DNA of 64,000 nucleotides from Dehalococcoidia bacterium (GCA_025062275.1 JANXAP010000040.1:1-64000); one strand, 5' to 3'; numbered from the stretch's first letter, positions 39,962-48,779 are shown. Made by a program: numbers and translations. The notes: generated from the letters alone by a model not told the origin.

Positions 39962-41440
39962 GTGGACATCGAGCAGGTCATAGCCTACCGCCGGGCCAAG
40001 GTCGAGCGCTGGCGGGCCCGTGGCATAGACCCCTATCCGCCGCGCTTCCGCCGCAGCCACACCGCCCGCGAGGCCGTGGCTGCCCTGGAGGAGGCCGAAC
40101 GCGCCGGCCAGGCGCCACCCACGGTTTCCGTGGCCGGCCGCATCGTGGCCATGCGCCAGATGGGCCGCGCTACCTTCATCGACCTGCGCGACGGCAGCGG
40201 GCGCATCCAGACCTACCACCGGCTGGACGTTCTGGGCGAAGAGGCCTATGCCGCCCTAGATGACCTGGACCTGGGCGATTTCCTGGGCGTCAGCGGGGAC
40301 CTGTTCCGTACCCGCAGCGGCGAGCCAACGGTGCAGGCCCGCGCCTATACCCTGCTGTGCAAGGCCCTGCGCGCCCCTCCCGAGAAGTGGCACGGCCTGC
40401 AGGACACCGAGACCCGCTACCGCCAGCGCTATCTGGACCTGATGGTGAACGAGGAGGTGCGGGAGCGCTTCCGCCTGCGCCACCGCATCGTCCAGGCGGT
40501 GCGGCGCTACCTGGACGAGCGCGGTTTCCTGGAAGTGGAGACGCCGGTCCTTCAGCCCCAGGCCGGCGGGGCTGCCGCGCGCCCCTTCGTCACCTATCAC
40601 AATGCCCTGGAGCGGCACCTCTACCTGCGCATCGCCCTGGAGTTGCACCTGAAACGGCTACTGGTAGGGGGCTACGAGCGTGTCTACGAGCTGGGAAAGG
40701 TGTTCCGCAATGAGGGCGTCACCGCCCGCCACAATCCCGAGTTCACCATGCTGGAGGCCTACCAGGCCTATGCCGACTACAACGACATGATGGAGCTGAC
40801 AGAGGGGATGGTGGCCTACGTCGCCAGCGAGGCGCTGGGGACCCTGCAGGTGCCCTGCGGCGACGCCGTCATCGACCTGACGCCTCCCTGGCCGCGGGTG
40901 CCCCTGCGGGAGGCCATCCTGCGCCACACCGGCATCGACATCGGGGCGTTGCGGGATGCCGCTGCCCTGCGGGAGGCAGCGGCGTCCATCGGGCTGGCGG
41001 TGGACCCGTCCTGGGACTGGCCCAAGCTGGTGGACGAGCTGCTGGCCAACTTCGTGGAGCCACGCACCCTGCAGCCCACCTTTATCATCGATTACCCTGT
41101 GGAGCTCTCGCCCCTGGCCAAGGCCAAGCCCGAGGACCCGGGGCTCGTGGAGCGGTTCGAGCTGTTCGCCGCCGGCCGCGAGATGGCCAATGCCTACACC
41201 GAGCTGAACGACCCTCAGGAGCAGCGACGCCGCTTTCAGGAGCAGGCCCGCCGCCGCGCCGCCGGACAGGAGGAGGTGGAGCTGGGCGACGAGGACTTCC
41301 TGGTGGCCCTGGAGCACGGCATGCCCCCGGCTGGCGGCCTGGGGCTGGGCATCGACCGACTGGTGATGCTGCTGACGGGGCAGTCTTCCATCCGCGAGGT
41401 GGTGCTCTTCCCGGCCCTGCGGGAGAAGGGGACGTCCTGA
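39962..41440 (+). CDS. lysS: Lysyl-tRNA synthetase, class II
   Basis: 492 residues. The N-terminal OB fold binds the anticodon (VAGRIVAMRQMGRATFIDLR) and the class II catalytic core carries motif 2 (VFRNEGVTARHNPEFTMLEA) and motif 3 (GLGLGIDRLVMLLTGQSSI). GTG start at 39962 follows greA by 88 bases; a TAAAAT at 39894-39899 may be a -10 box, but no -35 is convincing. Its stop overlaps the next ATG (TGATG). Confidence 0.95.
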   Translation: MDIEQVIAYRRAKVERWRARGIDPYPPRFRRSHTAREAVAALEEAERAGQAPPTVSVAGRIVAMRQMGRATFIDLRDGSGRIQTYHRLDVLGEEAYAALDDLDLGDFLGVSGDLFRTRSGEPTVQARAYTLLCKALRAPPEKWHGLQDTETRYRQRYLDLMVNEEVRERFRLRHRIVQAVRRYLDERGFLEVETPVLQPQAGGAAARPFVTYHNALERHLYLRIALELHLKRLLVGGYERVYELGKVFRNEGVTARHNPEFTMLEAYQAYADYNDMMELTEGMVAYVASEALGTLQVPCGDAVIDLTPPWPRVPLREAILRHTGIDIGALRDAAALREAAASIGLAVDPSWDWPKLVDELLANFVEPRTLQPTFIIDYPVELSPLAKAKPEDPGLVERFELFAAGREMANAYTELNDPQEQRRRFQEQARRRAAGQEEVELGDEDFLVALEHGMPPAGGLGLGIDRLVMLLTGQSSIREVVLFPALREKGTS

Positions 41441-42123
41441 TGTCGGGGCGGTTCCGGGCGGTGGTGTTCGACCTGGACGGGGTCCTCTGGGACGGGGAGG
41501 CCCTCTACCACCGGGCCCTCAACGCTGTCCTGGCCCCCCTGGGCCATGCCCTGGACTATGAGACCTATCGTCAGGCCGTGGCCGGCCTCTCGGTAGAGGA
41601 CTGCTGGGAGTGGGCCAGGGAGCGCTTCGGCCTGGGCCAGCCGCTGGAGGAGCTGCTGGAGGCCTACCACCGGGCGGTGATGGAGCTCCTGCGGGACGGC
41701 GTGGAGCCGCTGCCCGGCGCCCGCCAGCTGGTGGGGCGGCTCCGAGAGCTGGGCGTCCCTTTGGCCCTCGCTTCCTCCTCTCGGAGGGAGTGGGTGGAGG
41801 CGACGCTGCGAGGCCTGGGACTGGAGAGGGCCTTCCAGGCCATAGTCACGGCCAGCGAGGTGGAGCGGGCCAAGCCCGCCCCCGACCTCTACCTGGCCGC
41901 CGCCCGACTCCTAGGTGTGCCGGCCCAGCGCTGCATCGCCGTCGAGGACACCCCCACCGGCCTGCGAGCAGCCAGGGCGGCAGGCATGTTCGCCGTCCAG
42001 CTGCGGGCCGCATCCTCCTGCTTTCCGCCCCAGCCCGAGGCCGACCTGGTGATAGACTCCCTGTGGGACTTCGACCTGTCCCTCCTGCAGACGGGGGCGC
42101 CCGCCGAGGGCCGCCAGCCATGA
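41440..42123 (+). CDS. HAD-superfamily hydrolase, beta-phosphoglucomutase-like
   Basis: 227 residues. HAD motif I FDLDGVLWDG gives the nucleophile Asp, motif II ALASSSRREW the Thr/Ser, motif III is the Lys in VERAKPAPD and motif IV VEDTPTGLRAARAAGM. The alpha-helical cap between motifs I and II is that of subfamily IA, as in beta-phosphoglucomutase and phosphoglycolate phosphatase. The start overlaps the lysS stop by one base, and its stop overlaps the ATG of the Nudix gene (ATGA), so translation is coupled. Substrate unknown. Confidence 0.87.
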   Translation: MSGRFRAVVFDLDGVLWDGEALYHRALNAVLAPLGHALDYETYRQAVAGLSVEDCWEWARERFGLGQPLEELLEAYHRAVMELLRDGVEPLPGARQLVGRLRELGVPLALASSSRREWVEATLRGLGLERAFQAIVTASEVERAKPAPDLYLAAARLLGVPAQRCIAVEDTPTGLRAARAAGMFAVQLRAASSCFPPQPEADLVIDSLWDFDLSLLQTGAPAEGRQP

Positions 42124-42614
42124 AGCGCCATTTCACCTGCACCGGCTTCATCTTCGCCGGCGACCGCACCCTCTTTCTCTGGCACCCCCACCTGCAGATG
42201 TGGGTTCCCCCAGGCGGCCACCTGCTGCCCGACGAGGACCCGGTTACGGCCGTCCTGCGGGAGATAGAGGAGGAGACGGGGCTGCAGGCGGAGGTGCTGC
42301 CCACCGCACCCGTCTTCCCCTTCTCCTATCCCGGCCAGGTCCAGCCCCCCTACGCCCTGCTGCTGGAAAACTCGGCGGAGCCGGGAGAGCCCCATCAGCA
42401 CCTGGACATGATCTACTTCTGCCGCCCGCGGCCCGGCGCCCGCCTGGCACCGCCGCCGGGCACCGCGCTGGTCTGGGCCACCGAGCGAGACCTGAGGGAG
42501 GGGCGTCCCCTGGAGATGGAGGGAGCCTGCGGCCTGGCCGCGCCCGTGGCCCCCGACGTGCGGGAGCTGGCCCTGGAGGGCTTCCGCCTGCTGGCCCGAG
42601 GCGGTAAGGAGTAG
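42120..42614 (+). CDS. Nudix hydrolase
   Basis: 164 residues with a textbook Nudix box beginning at GGHLLPDEDP and ending REIEEETGL, with all Gly, Glu, Arg and the EExxEE positions in place. The protein hydrolyses a nucleoside diphosphate linked to another moiety; the remainder gives no clear substrate. ATG 42120 overlaps the HAD stop. The HAD-Nudix coupling suggests linked housecleaning of phosphorylated metabolites, which is inference. Confidence 0.9.
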   Translation: MKRHFTCTGFIFAGDRTLFLWHPHLQMWVPPGGHLLPDEDPVTAVLREIEEETGLQAEVLPTAPVFPFSYPGQVQPPYALLLENSAEPGEPHQHLDMIYFCRPRPGARLAPPPGTALVWATERDLREGRPLEMEGACGLAAPVAPDVRELALEGFRLLARGGKE

Positions 42615-42621
42615 GGATAGG

Positions 42622-43932
42622 ATGCTTTCGCTGCAGCTGATCCGCGAGGAGCCCGAGCGGGTGCGGGAGGCCCTGCGCAGGCGCCGCTCCGACGCCCCCC
42701 TGGACGAGGTCATCGCCCTGGACCGGGAATGGCGCCGGACGCTCCACGAGGCCGAGACGCTGCGGGCCGAGCGCAACGCCCTCTCCAAGGAGATCGGCCA
42801 GCTCTCGCGCCTCATGGCCGACGAGAGCGTCCCCACCCGCGAGCGGCGCCATGCCCAGCACCGCCGCGATGACCTGCTGGCCCGCTCCACTTACCTCTCC
42901 CAGCGGCTGGAGGGTCTGGAGCAGCAGGTGAAAGAGCTGCAGCGTCGGCTGGACCAGCTCCTCCTCACCATCCCCAACCTCCCCGACGACCGGGTGCCCG
43001 AGGGCGATGGGGAGGAGGACAACGTGGTGGTGCGCCAGTGGGGGGAGCCGCCCCAGTTCGACTTCCGCCCCCTCACCCATTGGGAGCTGGGGGAGCGGCT
43101 GGGCATCCTGGACCTGGAGGCCGGGGCGAGGCTCTCGGGCTCCCACTTCTACGTGCTGACGGGCCTGGGAGCGAGGCTGCAACGTGCCCTCATCCAGCTG
43201 GCCCTGGACTTCCACACCTCCCGCGGCTACCAGGAGATATACACCCCCGCCCTGGTGCGGGAGGAGTGCATGTGGCGGGGGGGATGGTTGCCCACCTTCG
43301 CCGAGTTCATGTACCACGATGCCGAGGAAGACCTGTGGCTGCTGCCCACAGCCGAGGTGGCCCTGACCAACCTGCACCGCGACCAGGTGCTACCTCCGGG
43401 CAGCCTGCCCCGCTATTACGTGGCCTACACCCCCTGCTTCCGTCGCGAGAAGTTCGCCGGCGGCAAGGACGTGCGCGGCGTGAAGCGCGTCCACCAGTTC
43501 GAGAAGGTGGAGCTGTACAAGTTCGTGGAGCCAGAGCGCTCGGCCCAGGAGCTGGAGGCGCTGGTGGAGGACGCCTGCGCCCTGCTGCGGGCGCTGGGCA
43601 TCCCCCACCGGGTGGTCTTGCTCTGCACGGGGGAGCTGGGCTTCAACTCGGCCATGACCTACGACATCGAGGCGTGGACGCCGGGGGCCGGCGAGTGGCT
43701 GGAGGTCTCCTCCTGCTCCAACTGCACCGACTTCCAGGCCCGCCGCGCCAGCATCCGCTTCCGCCGCGAGAAGGGAGGCCGGCCGGAGCTGGTGCACACC
43801 CTCAACGGCACCGGCCTGGCCCTGCCTCGCGCCCTCATCGCCCTCTTGGAGAACCATCAGCGGGCCGATGGCTCGGTAGCGGTGCCCGAAGCCCTTCGCC
43901 CCTACCTGGGCGGCCTCGAGGCGCTGCGCTGA
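42622..43932 (+). CDS. serS: Seryl-tRNA synthetase
   Basis: 436 residues. An N-terminal long coiled-coil arm (residues 30-100), used to recognise the long variable arm of tRNA-Ser, precedes the class II core. Motif 2 is visible in YYVAYTPCFRREKFAGGKD and motif 3 in TLNGTGLALPRALIALLENH. ATG 42622 follows the Nudix stop by 7 bases. No truncation is seen; the length matches the family. Confidence 0.96.
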   Translation: MLSLQLIREEPERVREALRRRRSDAPLDEVIALDREWRRTLHEAETLRAERNALSKEIGQLSRLMADESVPTRERRHAQHRRDDLLARSTYLSQRLEGLEQQVKELQRRLDQLLLTIPNLPDDRVPEGDGEEDNVVVRQWGEPPQFDFRPLTHWELGERLGILDLEAGARLSGSHFYVLTGLGARLQRALIQLALDFHTSRGYQEIYTPALVREECMWRGGWLPTFAEFMYHDAEEDLWLLPTAEVALTNLHRDQVLPPGSLPRYYVAYTPCFRREKFAGGKDVRGVKRVHQFEKVELYKFVEPERSAQELEALVEDACALLRALGIPHRVVLLCTGELGFNSAMTYDIEAWTPGAGEWLEVSSCSNCTDFQARRASIRFRREKGGRPELVHTLNGTGLALPRALIALLENHQRADGSVAVPEALRPYLGGLEALR

Positions 43933-43959
43933 CGCCTCGCCCGCAGGGAGGTGTGACCC

Positions 43960-44244
43960 TTGGACTGGGGAATGGACTGGCGGGTGCTCACGTCCGCCTT
44001 CGGTCTCATCTTCCTGGCCGAACTGGGGGACAAGACCCAGCTGGCGGTGATAGCCATGACCGCCCGCGAGAAGGCGCCCCTGGTCATCCTGGCCGGGGCG
44101 CTGGCGGGCTTCCTCCTGGCCACCCTCATCGCCGTGGTAGTGGGGCTGGTGGGGGCGCGCTTCGTGCCCACCGAGGTCGTCGAGAAGGTGGCGGCGGTGG
44201 CCTTCATCGTCATCGGCGTCCTCATCCTGCTGGAAAGGCTCTGA
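43960..44244 (+). CDS. Half-size TMEM165/GDT1-family membrane protein
   Basis: 94 residues with three hydrophobic segments. The hallmark E-x-G-D-(K/R)-(T/S) motif is in LAELGDKTQLA. Two-copy members are manganese/calcium-type cation exporters of about 190-220 residues; this protein has only one copy, so it would have to dimerise to build a transporter. TTG start at 43960, 8 bases after GGGAGG; an ATG at 43972 is 20 bases from that site. Directly downstream of serS. Confidence 0.82.
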   Translation: MDWGMDWRVLTSAFGLIFLAELGDKTQLAVIAMTAREKAPLVILAGALAGFLLATLIAVVVGLVGARFVPTEVVEKVAAVAFIVIGVLILLERL

Positions 44245-44286
44245 GGGGCTGCCGCCGCGCTATGATGTGGGCGGAGGGCTGAGGAG

Positions 44287-45390
44287 ATGCGCGTCCTGGC
44301 GGTGGACGTGGGCACGGGCACCCAGGACATCCTGCTCTTCGACTCCGAGCAGCCCATCGAGAACTGCGTTCAGCTGGTGCTGCCCTCGCCCACCGAGATC
44401 GCCGCCCGCCGCATTGCCCGCGCCACCAGGGAGGGCAGGGCGGTGGTGCTGGTGGGGACGGTGCAGGGGGGCGGCCCCTGCCACTGGGCGCTGGAGCGAC
44501 ACCTGCAGGCGGGCCTCCCCGCCTACGCCACCCCCGAGGCCGCCCAGACCTTCGACGACGACCTGGAGGCGGTGCGGGCCATGGGCGTGACCATCGTTTC
44601 GGAGGACGAGGCGCGCTCCCTGGACGGCCGCGCCCAGCGGGTGGTGCTGCGCGACCTGGACCTGGATGCCATCCGCAACGCCCTGGCTGCCTTCGAGGTG
44701 GACGGGCGCTACGACGGGCTGGCCCTGGCCTGTCTGGACCACGGCGCCGCGCCCCCTGGCTACTCCGACCGCCTCTTCCGGTTCGACCACCTGCGCCGGG
44801 TGGTGGAGGGAGGCAACGACCTGCTGCGGTTCGCCTTTCTGCCCGAGGAGGTGCCCGCCTACCTGACCCGCGCCCGTGCCCTCCTGGCCTGCGCCCAGGG
44901 TGAGGGGGTGCCCATGGTCTTCCTGGACACAGGGCCGGCAGCGGCCCTGGGCGCCCTCCAGGACCCCCAGGTGGGAGGGCGGGAGGAGCAGATGGTCATC
45001 AACCTGGGCAACATGCACGCCCTGGCCTTTCATCTGACCGGCACCCGCATCCGCTCCCTCTTCGAGCACCACACCGGAGAGGTGACCCGCGAGCAGCTGG
45101 AGGACTATGCCCAGCGCCTGCTGGACGGCACTCTGACCCACCAGGAGGTGTTCGAGAGCAAGGGCCACGGCGTCTTCTACGCCGAAGGGCCTACCGGGAA
45201 CCGTCCGCTGGTGGCCGTCACCGGGCCGCAACGCTGGAAGCTGCGGGGCAGCAGCCTGCAGCCCTACTTCGCCGTGCCCCACGGCGACATGATGCTGGCG
45301 GGCTGTTTCGGCCTGCTGTGGGCTTTCGCCCACCGCCATCCCCGGCACGGCGAAGAGGTGCTGGGGCGCCTGGGCGTGGGCGGACTCTAA
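44287..45390 (+). CDS. DUF1786 protein, actin/ASKHA-like fold
   Basis: 367 residues, matching the DUF1786 family, sometimes annotated as pyruvate formate-lyase activating-like. The N-terminus VLAVDVGTGTQDILLFD looks like a phosphate loop of sugar-kinase/actin-like ATPases, and NLGNMHALAFHL a second phosphate loop; TGPQR is a further short motif. No experimentally shown function is known to me. ATG 44287 with GGAGG nine bases upstream and TATGAT at 44261-44266. Its stop overlaps the convergent gene at 45387 by 4 bases. Confidence 0.72.
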   Translation: MRVLAVDVGTGTQDILLFDSEQPIENCVQLVLPSPTEIAARRIARATREGRAVVLVGTVQGGGPCHWALERHLQAGLPAYATPEAAQTFDDDLEAVRAMGVTIVSEDEARSLDGRAQRVVLRDLDLDAIRNALAAFEVDGRYDGLALACLDHGAAPPGYSDRLFRFDHLRRVVEGGNDLLRFAFLPEEVPAYLTRARALLACAQGEGVPMVFLDTGPAAALGALQDPQVGGREEQMVINLGNMHALAFHLTGTRIRSLFEHHTGEVTREQLEDYAQRLLDGTLTHQEVFESKGHGVFYAEGPTGNRPLVAVTGPQRWKLRGSSLQPYFAVPHGDMMLAGCFGLLWAFAHRHPRHGEEVLGRLGVGGL

Positions 45391-45899
45391 AAGGTGGGCC
45401 TGGTGTCCAGGTACCTCTTCAGGATGCGACCGAGGGGTCCCGGCGCCAGGTCCTCCAGGCCGGACCAGGTGGTGTAGTAGTCCTCCACCTCCAGCTCGTC
45501 CATGCCCAGCACGTAGCGCCAGGTGCGGATGCCCACCACCGGCACCTTCAGCTTCTTGCAGAGGCGGTGGGCCTCCTCGGCGTAGCCGGTGGGGACATAG
45601 AGGTAGAGGGGGCCCAGCTCGGCGAAGAGCTTCCACTCGTGGGCCTCGTCCTCGGTGACCGTCTCGGCCGTTTCCACCTCGCCCAGGATCCTGACGATGT
45701 TCTCGGGGTCCTGGACGACGACGATGTCGGGGTAGACGACGGTGCCCCTCTCGGTGCGCACGCCCATGGTGCGCTCGGGGTGGTTGGTGTAGGTCTTGTA
45801 ATAGGGGTAGCGCTCGTTGGGATAGGCGAAGCGGAGCCTGGCGATGTCCTGTACCGCCTGGGCGTGCAACACCTCGCGGCTGGCAGTCCTGGCCGGCAT
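45387..45899 (-). CDS. Hypothetical protein, possible PD-(D/E)xK fold
   Basis: 170 residues, not recognised by name. The stretch VYPDIVVVQDPENIVRILGEVET resembles the beta-alpha core of PD-(D/E)xK nucleases (Asp, then GExET), but the usual Lys is replaced by Thr/Val. ATG 45899 has AAGGAG 8 bases upstream. Promoter TTTACG-N17-TATGAT lies at 45988-45960. It is convergent with and overlaps the DUF1786 gene, a neighbour that gives no hint of function. Confidence 0.6.
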   Translation of the reverse strand: MPARTASREVLHAQAVQDIARLRFAYPNERYPYYKTYTNHPERTMGVRTERGTVVYPDIVVVQDPENIVRILGEVETAETVTEDEAHEWKLFAELGPLYLYVPTGYAEEAHRLCKKLKVPVVGIRTWRYVLGMDELEVEDYYTTWSGLEDLAPGPLGRILKRYLDTRPTF

Positions 45900-45959
45900 G
45901 GCGTTATCTCCTTCGGCAACGGGTGCGGAGGCTCGCGACGTCCGTCACAAGCCGAGACC

Positions 45960-46074
45960 ATCATACCCCACCCCTGGTGGCTCGTAAAGCAGCCTCCCGC
46001 CTGCGCCGGGCGCGGCCGCCTTGCGAGGCATCCCCCAGGGGCAGCGGCCTTGACGTAGGCAGCTGGGGTATGAT
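45960..46074. promoter_or_regulatory. Inverted pair of divergent promoter motifs
   Basis: ATCATACCCCA (45960-45970) and TGGGGTATGAT (46064-46074) are exact inverted copies of 11 bases, 93 bases apart. Each holds a TATGAT -10 box facing outward. The left one has TTTACG 17 bases upstream on its strand. On the right, TTGACG (46050-46055) is 13 bases from TATGAT or 16 bases from GATAAA (46072-46077). Confidence 0.5.
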
Positions 46075-46109
46075 AAACAGTTACCGCATACGTAAGAGGG
46101 AGGTCAGCC

Positions 46110-46565
46110 TTGGCCCAGGAGACCGCCACCCAACAACAGGCGCAGGAGAAGAAGGTCAAGCCCCTCGTCCCCTTCCTGCGCATCCCCGACGGCTGGCCCG
46201 ACCAACCGGCCTATCTCTTCGCCTCCCGCTGCCTGGAATGCGGGGCCATGTTCTTGGGCGAGAGGTATGCCTGCGGTCGTTGCGGGGCCGTGGAGAAGTT
46301 CCAGGAGGTGCGCCTCTCGGACGAGGGCGAGATCTACGTCTTCACCGTCATCCACCAGACGTTCCCGGGCATCGAGGCCCCCTACATAGCTGCCATCATC
46401 GACCTGCCCGAGGGCGTCTCGGTGCGGGCCAACGTCTACGGCCTCGACCCCAACAAGCCCGATCCCTCGTGGTTCGGCAAGAAGGTGCGCATGCGGGTGG
46501 AGAAGATCCGCGTGGACCGTGAGGGCAACGACGTGGTGGCCCCCAAGTATTATGTGGTGCAGTAG
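46110..46565 (+). CDS. Zn-ribbon/OB-fold protein (DUF35 type)
   Basis: 151 residues. A zinc ribbon with CLECG and CGRCG cysteine pairs is followed by an OB-fold half (EIYVFTVIHQTFPGIEAP). Such proteins form a complex with a thiolase, feeding acyl-CoA to it, and are typically encoded next to one, as here. TTG start at 46110; GGGAGG lies 7 bases upstream. It is followed after 32 bases by a thiolase gene. Confidence 0.85.
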   Translation: MAQETATQQQAQEKKVKPLVPFLRIPDGWPDQPAYLFASRCLECGAMFLGERYACGRCGAVEKFQEVRLSDEGEIYVFTVIHQTFPGIEAPYIAAIIDLPEGVSVRANVYGLDPNKPDPSWFGKKVRMRVEKIRVDREGNDVVAPKYYVVQ

Positions 46566-46597
46566 CTATCGGTCGGGCGAAAGCAGGAGGTGCTGAG

Positions 46598-47746
46598 ATG
46601 CGCGAGGTAGCAGTAGTCGGCGTGGCCATGACCAAGTTCGGCCGCTACAACGACAAGGACGTGGTGAGGCTGGCCTCGGAGGCCGCCGTGGGGGCGCTGC
46701 GCGACGCCGGCATCAGCATCAAGGACGTGCAGGTGGTGGTGTCGGGCAACCTCTACCAGGCTAACGCCACCGTGGGCCAGCGCATCATGAAGGAGATCGG
46801 GGCCACCGGCGTGCCCGTCATCAACGTTGCCAACGCCTGCGCCACCGGCTCCACCGCCTTCCGCGAGGCCTACATGGCGGTGGCCTCCGGCGCCTACGAC
46901 ATCGCCCTGGCCATCGGCTCCGAGCAGATGGGCAAGATGGGCCTCCTGGGCGGTGGCGGCGGCGGCGACCCGGCCTACAACCCCGAGGGCATCATGGGCA
47001 CCAACCTGATGCCGGGCGTCTTCGCCATGACCGGCGTGGAGCACATGCGCAAGTACGGCACCACCATCGAGCAGTTCGCCAAGGTGGCCGTCAAGAACCA
47101 CAAGCACTCGGTACTGAACCCCTACGCTCAGTACCAGATCGAGACGCCGCTGGAGATGGTGCTCAACGCCCGCATGGTGGCCTGGCCCAACACCCTGTAC
47201 ATGTGCTGCCCCACTGGCGACGGCGCCGCAGCGGCCGTCATCATGTCGGCCGAGAAGGCGCGGCAGTACACCACCAAGCCGGTATGGGTGGCGGCCTCCG
47301 TCCTCACCTCCGACCCCTGGACGGAGCGAAACCCCACCATGTGGGACGTCAACACCCTCACCCGTATGGCCGCCAAGGAGGCCTACGAGAAGGCCGGCAT
47401 CGGCCCCGAGGACCTGGACATGGTGGAGCTGCACGACTGCTTCGCCACGGCCGAGCTGGTCCACTACGAGAACCTCATGCTGTGCGGCGAGGGCGAGGCG
47501 GGCGAGTTCATCGACAAGGGCATGCCCTACCACCGCAACCTGGGCGGCAAGATCCCGGTGAACGTCTCGGGCGGCCTCCTCTCCAAGGGGCACCCCCTGG
47601 GGGCCACCGGCGTCGCCAACATCGTCGAGATCGTCTGGCACCTGCGCGACCAGGCCGGCGAGCGGCAGATCCCCAACGCCAAGGTGGGGCTGGCCCACGT
47701 CATCGGCCTCGGCTCCGCCTGCACCATCCACATCCTCAAGCGCTAG
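46598..47746 (+). CDS. Thiolase/acetyl-CoA acetyltransferase-like protein
   Basis: 382 residues of the SCP-x/thiolase-like group. The nucleophile Cys is in NVANACATGSTAFREA, the GHPLGATG motif holds the catalytic His, and the end GLGSACTIHILKR is close to the second Cys motif. It condenses or cleaves beta-ketoacyl-CoA, most likely in complex with the DUF35 partner immediately upstream. ATG 46598. A strong terminator follows at 47766. Confidence 0.9.
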   Translation: MREVAVVGVAMTKFGRYNDKDVVRLASEAAVGALRDAGISIKDVQVVVSGNLYQANATVGQRIMKEIGATGVPVINVANACATGSTAFREAYMAVASGAYDIALAIGSEQMGKMGLLGGGGGGDPAYNPEGIMGTNLMPGVFAMTGVEHMRKYGTTIEQFAKVAVKNHKHSVLNPYAQYQIETPLEMVLNARMVAWPNTLYMCCPTGDGAAAAVIMSAEKARQYTTKPVWVAASVLTSDPWTERNPTMWDVNTLTRMAAKEAYEKAGIGPEDLDMVELHDCFATAELVHYENLMLCGEGEAGEFIDKGMPYHRNLGGKIPVNVSGGLLSKGHPLGATGVANIVEIVWHLRDQAGERQIPNAKVGLAHVIGLGSACTIHILKR

Positions 47747-47765
47747 AGAGAGGACGCGGCCGACA

Positions 47766-47796
47766 GGAAGGGGGGCCAGTGGCCCCCCTTCCCCTT
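47766..47796 (+). terminator. Intrinsic terminator after the thiolase gene
   Basis: A perfect 12-bp stem (GGAAGGGGGGCC, loop AGT, GGCCCCCCTTCC) followed by CCTTT. It ends the DUF35-thiolase transcript. Confidence 0.8.
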
Positions 47797-47892
47797 TCGG
47801 AGACAGCCTCAGTGGCCGCACCCTATTGGCCGCCGTTCCGCTCTGGGCTACAATAGCTGAGGCGCGTAAGCGACTATCCGGGAGAGTCGGAG

Positions 47893-48105
47893 ATGGCGGA
47901 GCCGTTCGACAACTACTTGGACCTCATCGAGGCCGCCCGGGAGCTGGGCATACACCCCCAGAGCCTACGGCGCCTGATCAAGCAGAAGAAGGTGCCGGCC
48001 ATCATGTTCGCCGGCAAATATCTCATCCCCCGCGACCAGTTCGAGATGTTCAAGGCGACCTACGACCCCAGGCCGGGGCGCAAGCCGGTGCGACGCCTCC
48101 TCTAG
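47893..48105 (+). CDS. Small helix-turn-helix (excisionase/MerR-like) protein
   Basis: 70 residues with a winged helix-turn-helix fold: LDLIEAARELGIHPQSLRRL, followed by the wing KKVPAIMFAGKYLIP. Such domains bind DNA as excisionases or stand-alone regulators. TACAAT at 47850-47855 could be its -10. ATG 47893 with a GGAG close upstream. Its end overlaps the convergent phosphoribosyltransferase gene by 4 bases. There is no phage or integrase nearby, so it is likely a chromosomal regulator. Confidence 0.78.
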   Translation: MAEPFDNYLDLIEAARELGIHPQSLRRLIKQKKVPAIMFAGKYLIPRDQFEMFKATYDPRPGRKPVRRLL

Positions 48106-48779
48106 CCCTCGGCCTCCAGGCCGGTGGCGGCCGCCCGACGTGACTGTATGTACTCGATGCTGCGGCGGTACCACTCCTCGTCTATCTTCCCGCACACCAT
48201 CAGGTAGTTCAGGATCTGCTCCAAGGTGAGGATGGAGATGAGGTTGAGGCCGTAGCCTTTGAGCCGCTGTCGGGCGCCCTCGTCCCGGTCCACCAGCACC
48301 AGAACGTCCCGCACCTGCAGCCCAGCGTTGATGTGCAGCCACGCAGCCGTCTCGATGACGTTGGTGCCGCTGGTCACCAAGTCGTCGATGAGGAGAACCC
48401 GCTCGCCGCGACGATAGACGCCCTCCAGAAAGGGCTCCGAGGAGTCCTTGCCCTTGGGTGGGTGGATGTAGACCAGGGGCACCTTGGACACCAGCGAGAA
48501 GGCCAGGGCCAGGTGCAGCCCGCCGAAGGGGATGCCCGTGACGCGCTGGAAGGGGAGGATGTGGGGCCTGGCCATCCCCTGCAGGGTGCGCACCGTGTCC
48601 CACATCACCCGCGCCGTGCGCCAGAGGGCGCGGGGGTTGCTGGTCAGCAGCCGCAGGTTGACGTAGACGGGCGAGTGGAGGGTGGTGCGCCCGAGGGTGA
48701 AATCGCCGAACTGGATGGCACCCAGGTCCCACAGGACCCGGGCCAGCCAGAGGTTCTCAGGGTCGCGACGCTGGGGCAT
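48102..48779 (-). CDS. Orotate-phosphoribosyltransferase-like enzyme
   Basis: 225 residues with the type I phosphoribosyltransferase signature VLLIDDLVTSGTNVIE, which binds PRPP. The N-terminal part FGDFTLGRTTLHSPVYVNL resembles OMP synthase (PyrE), but the family includes regulators and other transferases. ATG 48779. No other pyrimidine gene is next to it, so calling it PyrE is not safe. It overlaps the convergent HTH gene. Confidence 0.78.
   Translation of the reverse strand: MPQRRDPENLWLARVLWDLGAIQFGDFTLGRTTLHSPVYVNLRLLTSNPRALWRTARVMWDTVRTLQGMARPHILPFQRVTGIPFGGLHLALAFSLVSKVPLVYIHPPKGKDSSEPFLEGVYRRGERVLLIDDLVTSGTNVIETAAWLHINAGLQVRDVLVLVDRDEGARQRLKGYGLNLISILTLEQILNYLMVCGKIDEEWYRRSIEYIQSRRAAATGLEAEG

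Noticed and set aside
43960-44286. Frameshift splitting a full-size GDT1 protein
   Set aside because: The 42 bases after the stop contain no second motif in any frame, and the next gene starts immediately.
48102-48779. Definite PyrE (orotate phosphoribosyltransferase)
   Set aside because: Only the general PRPP-binding signature is certain and there is no pyrimidine gene nearby.
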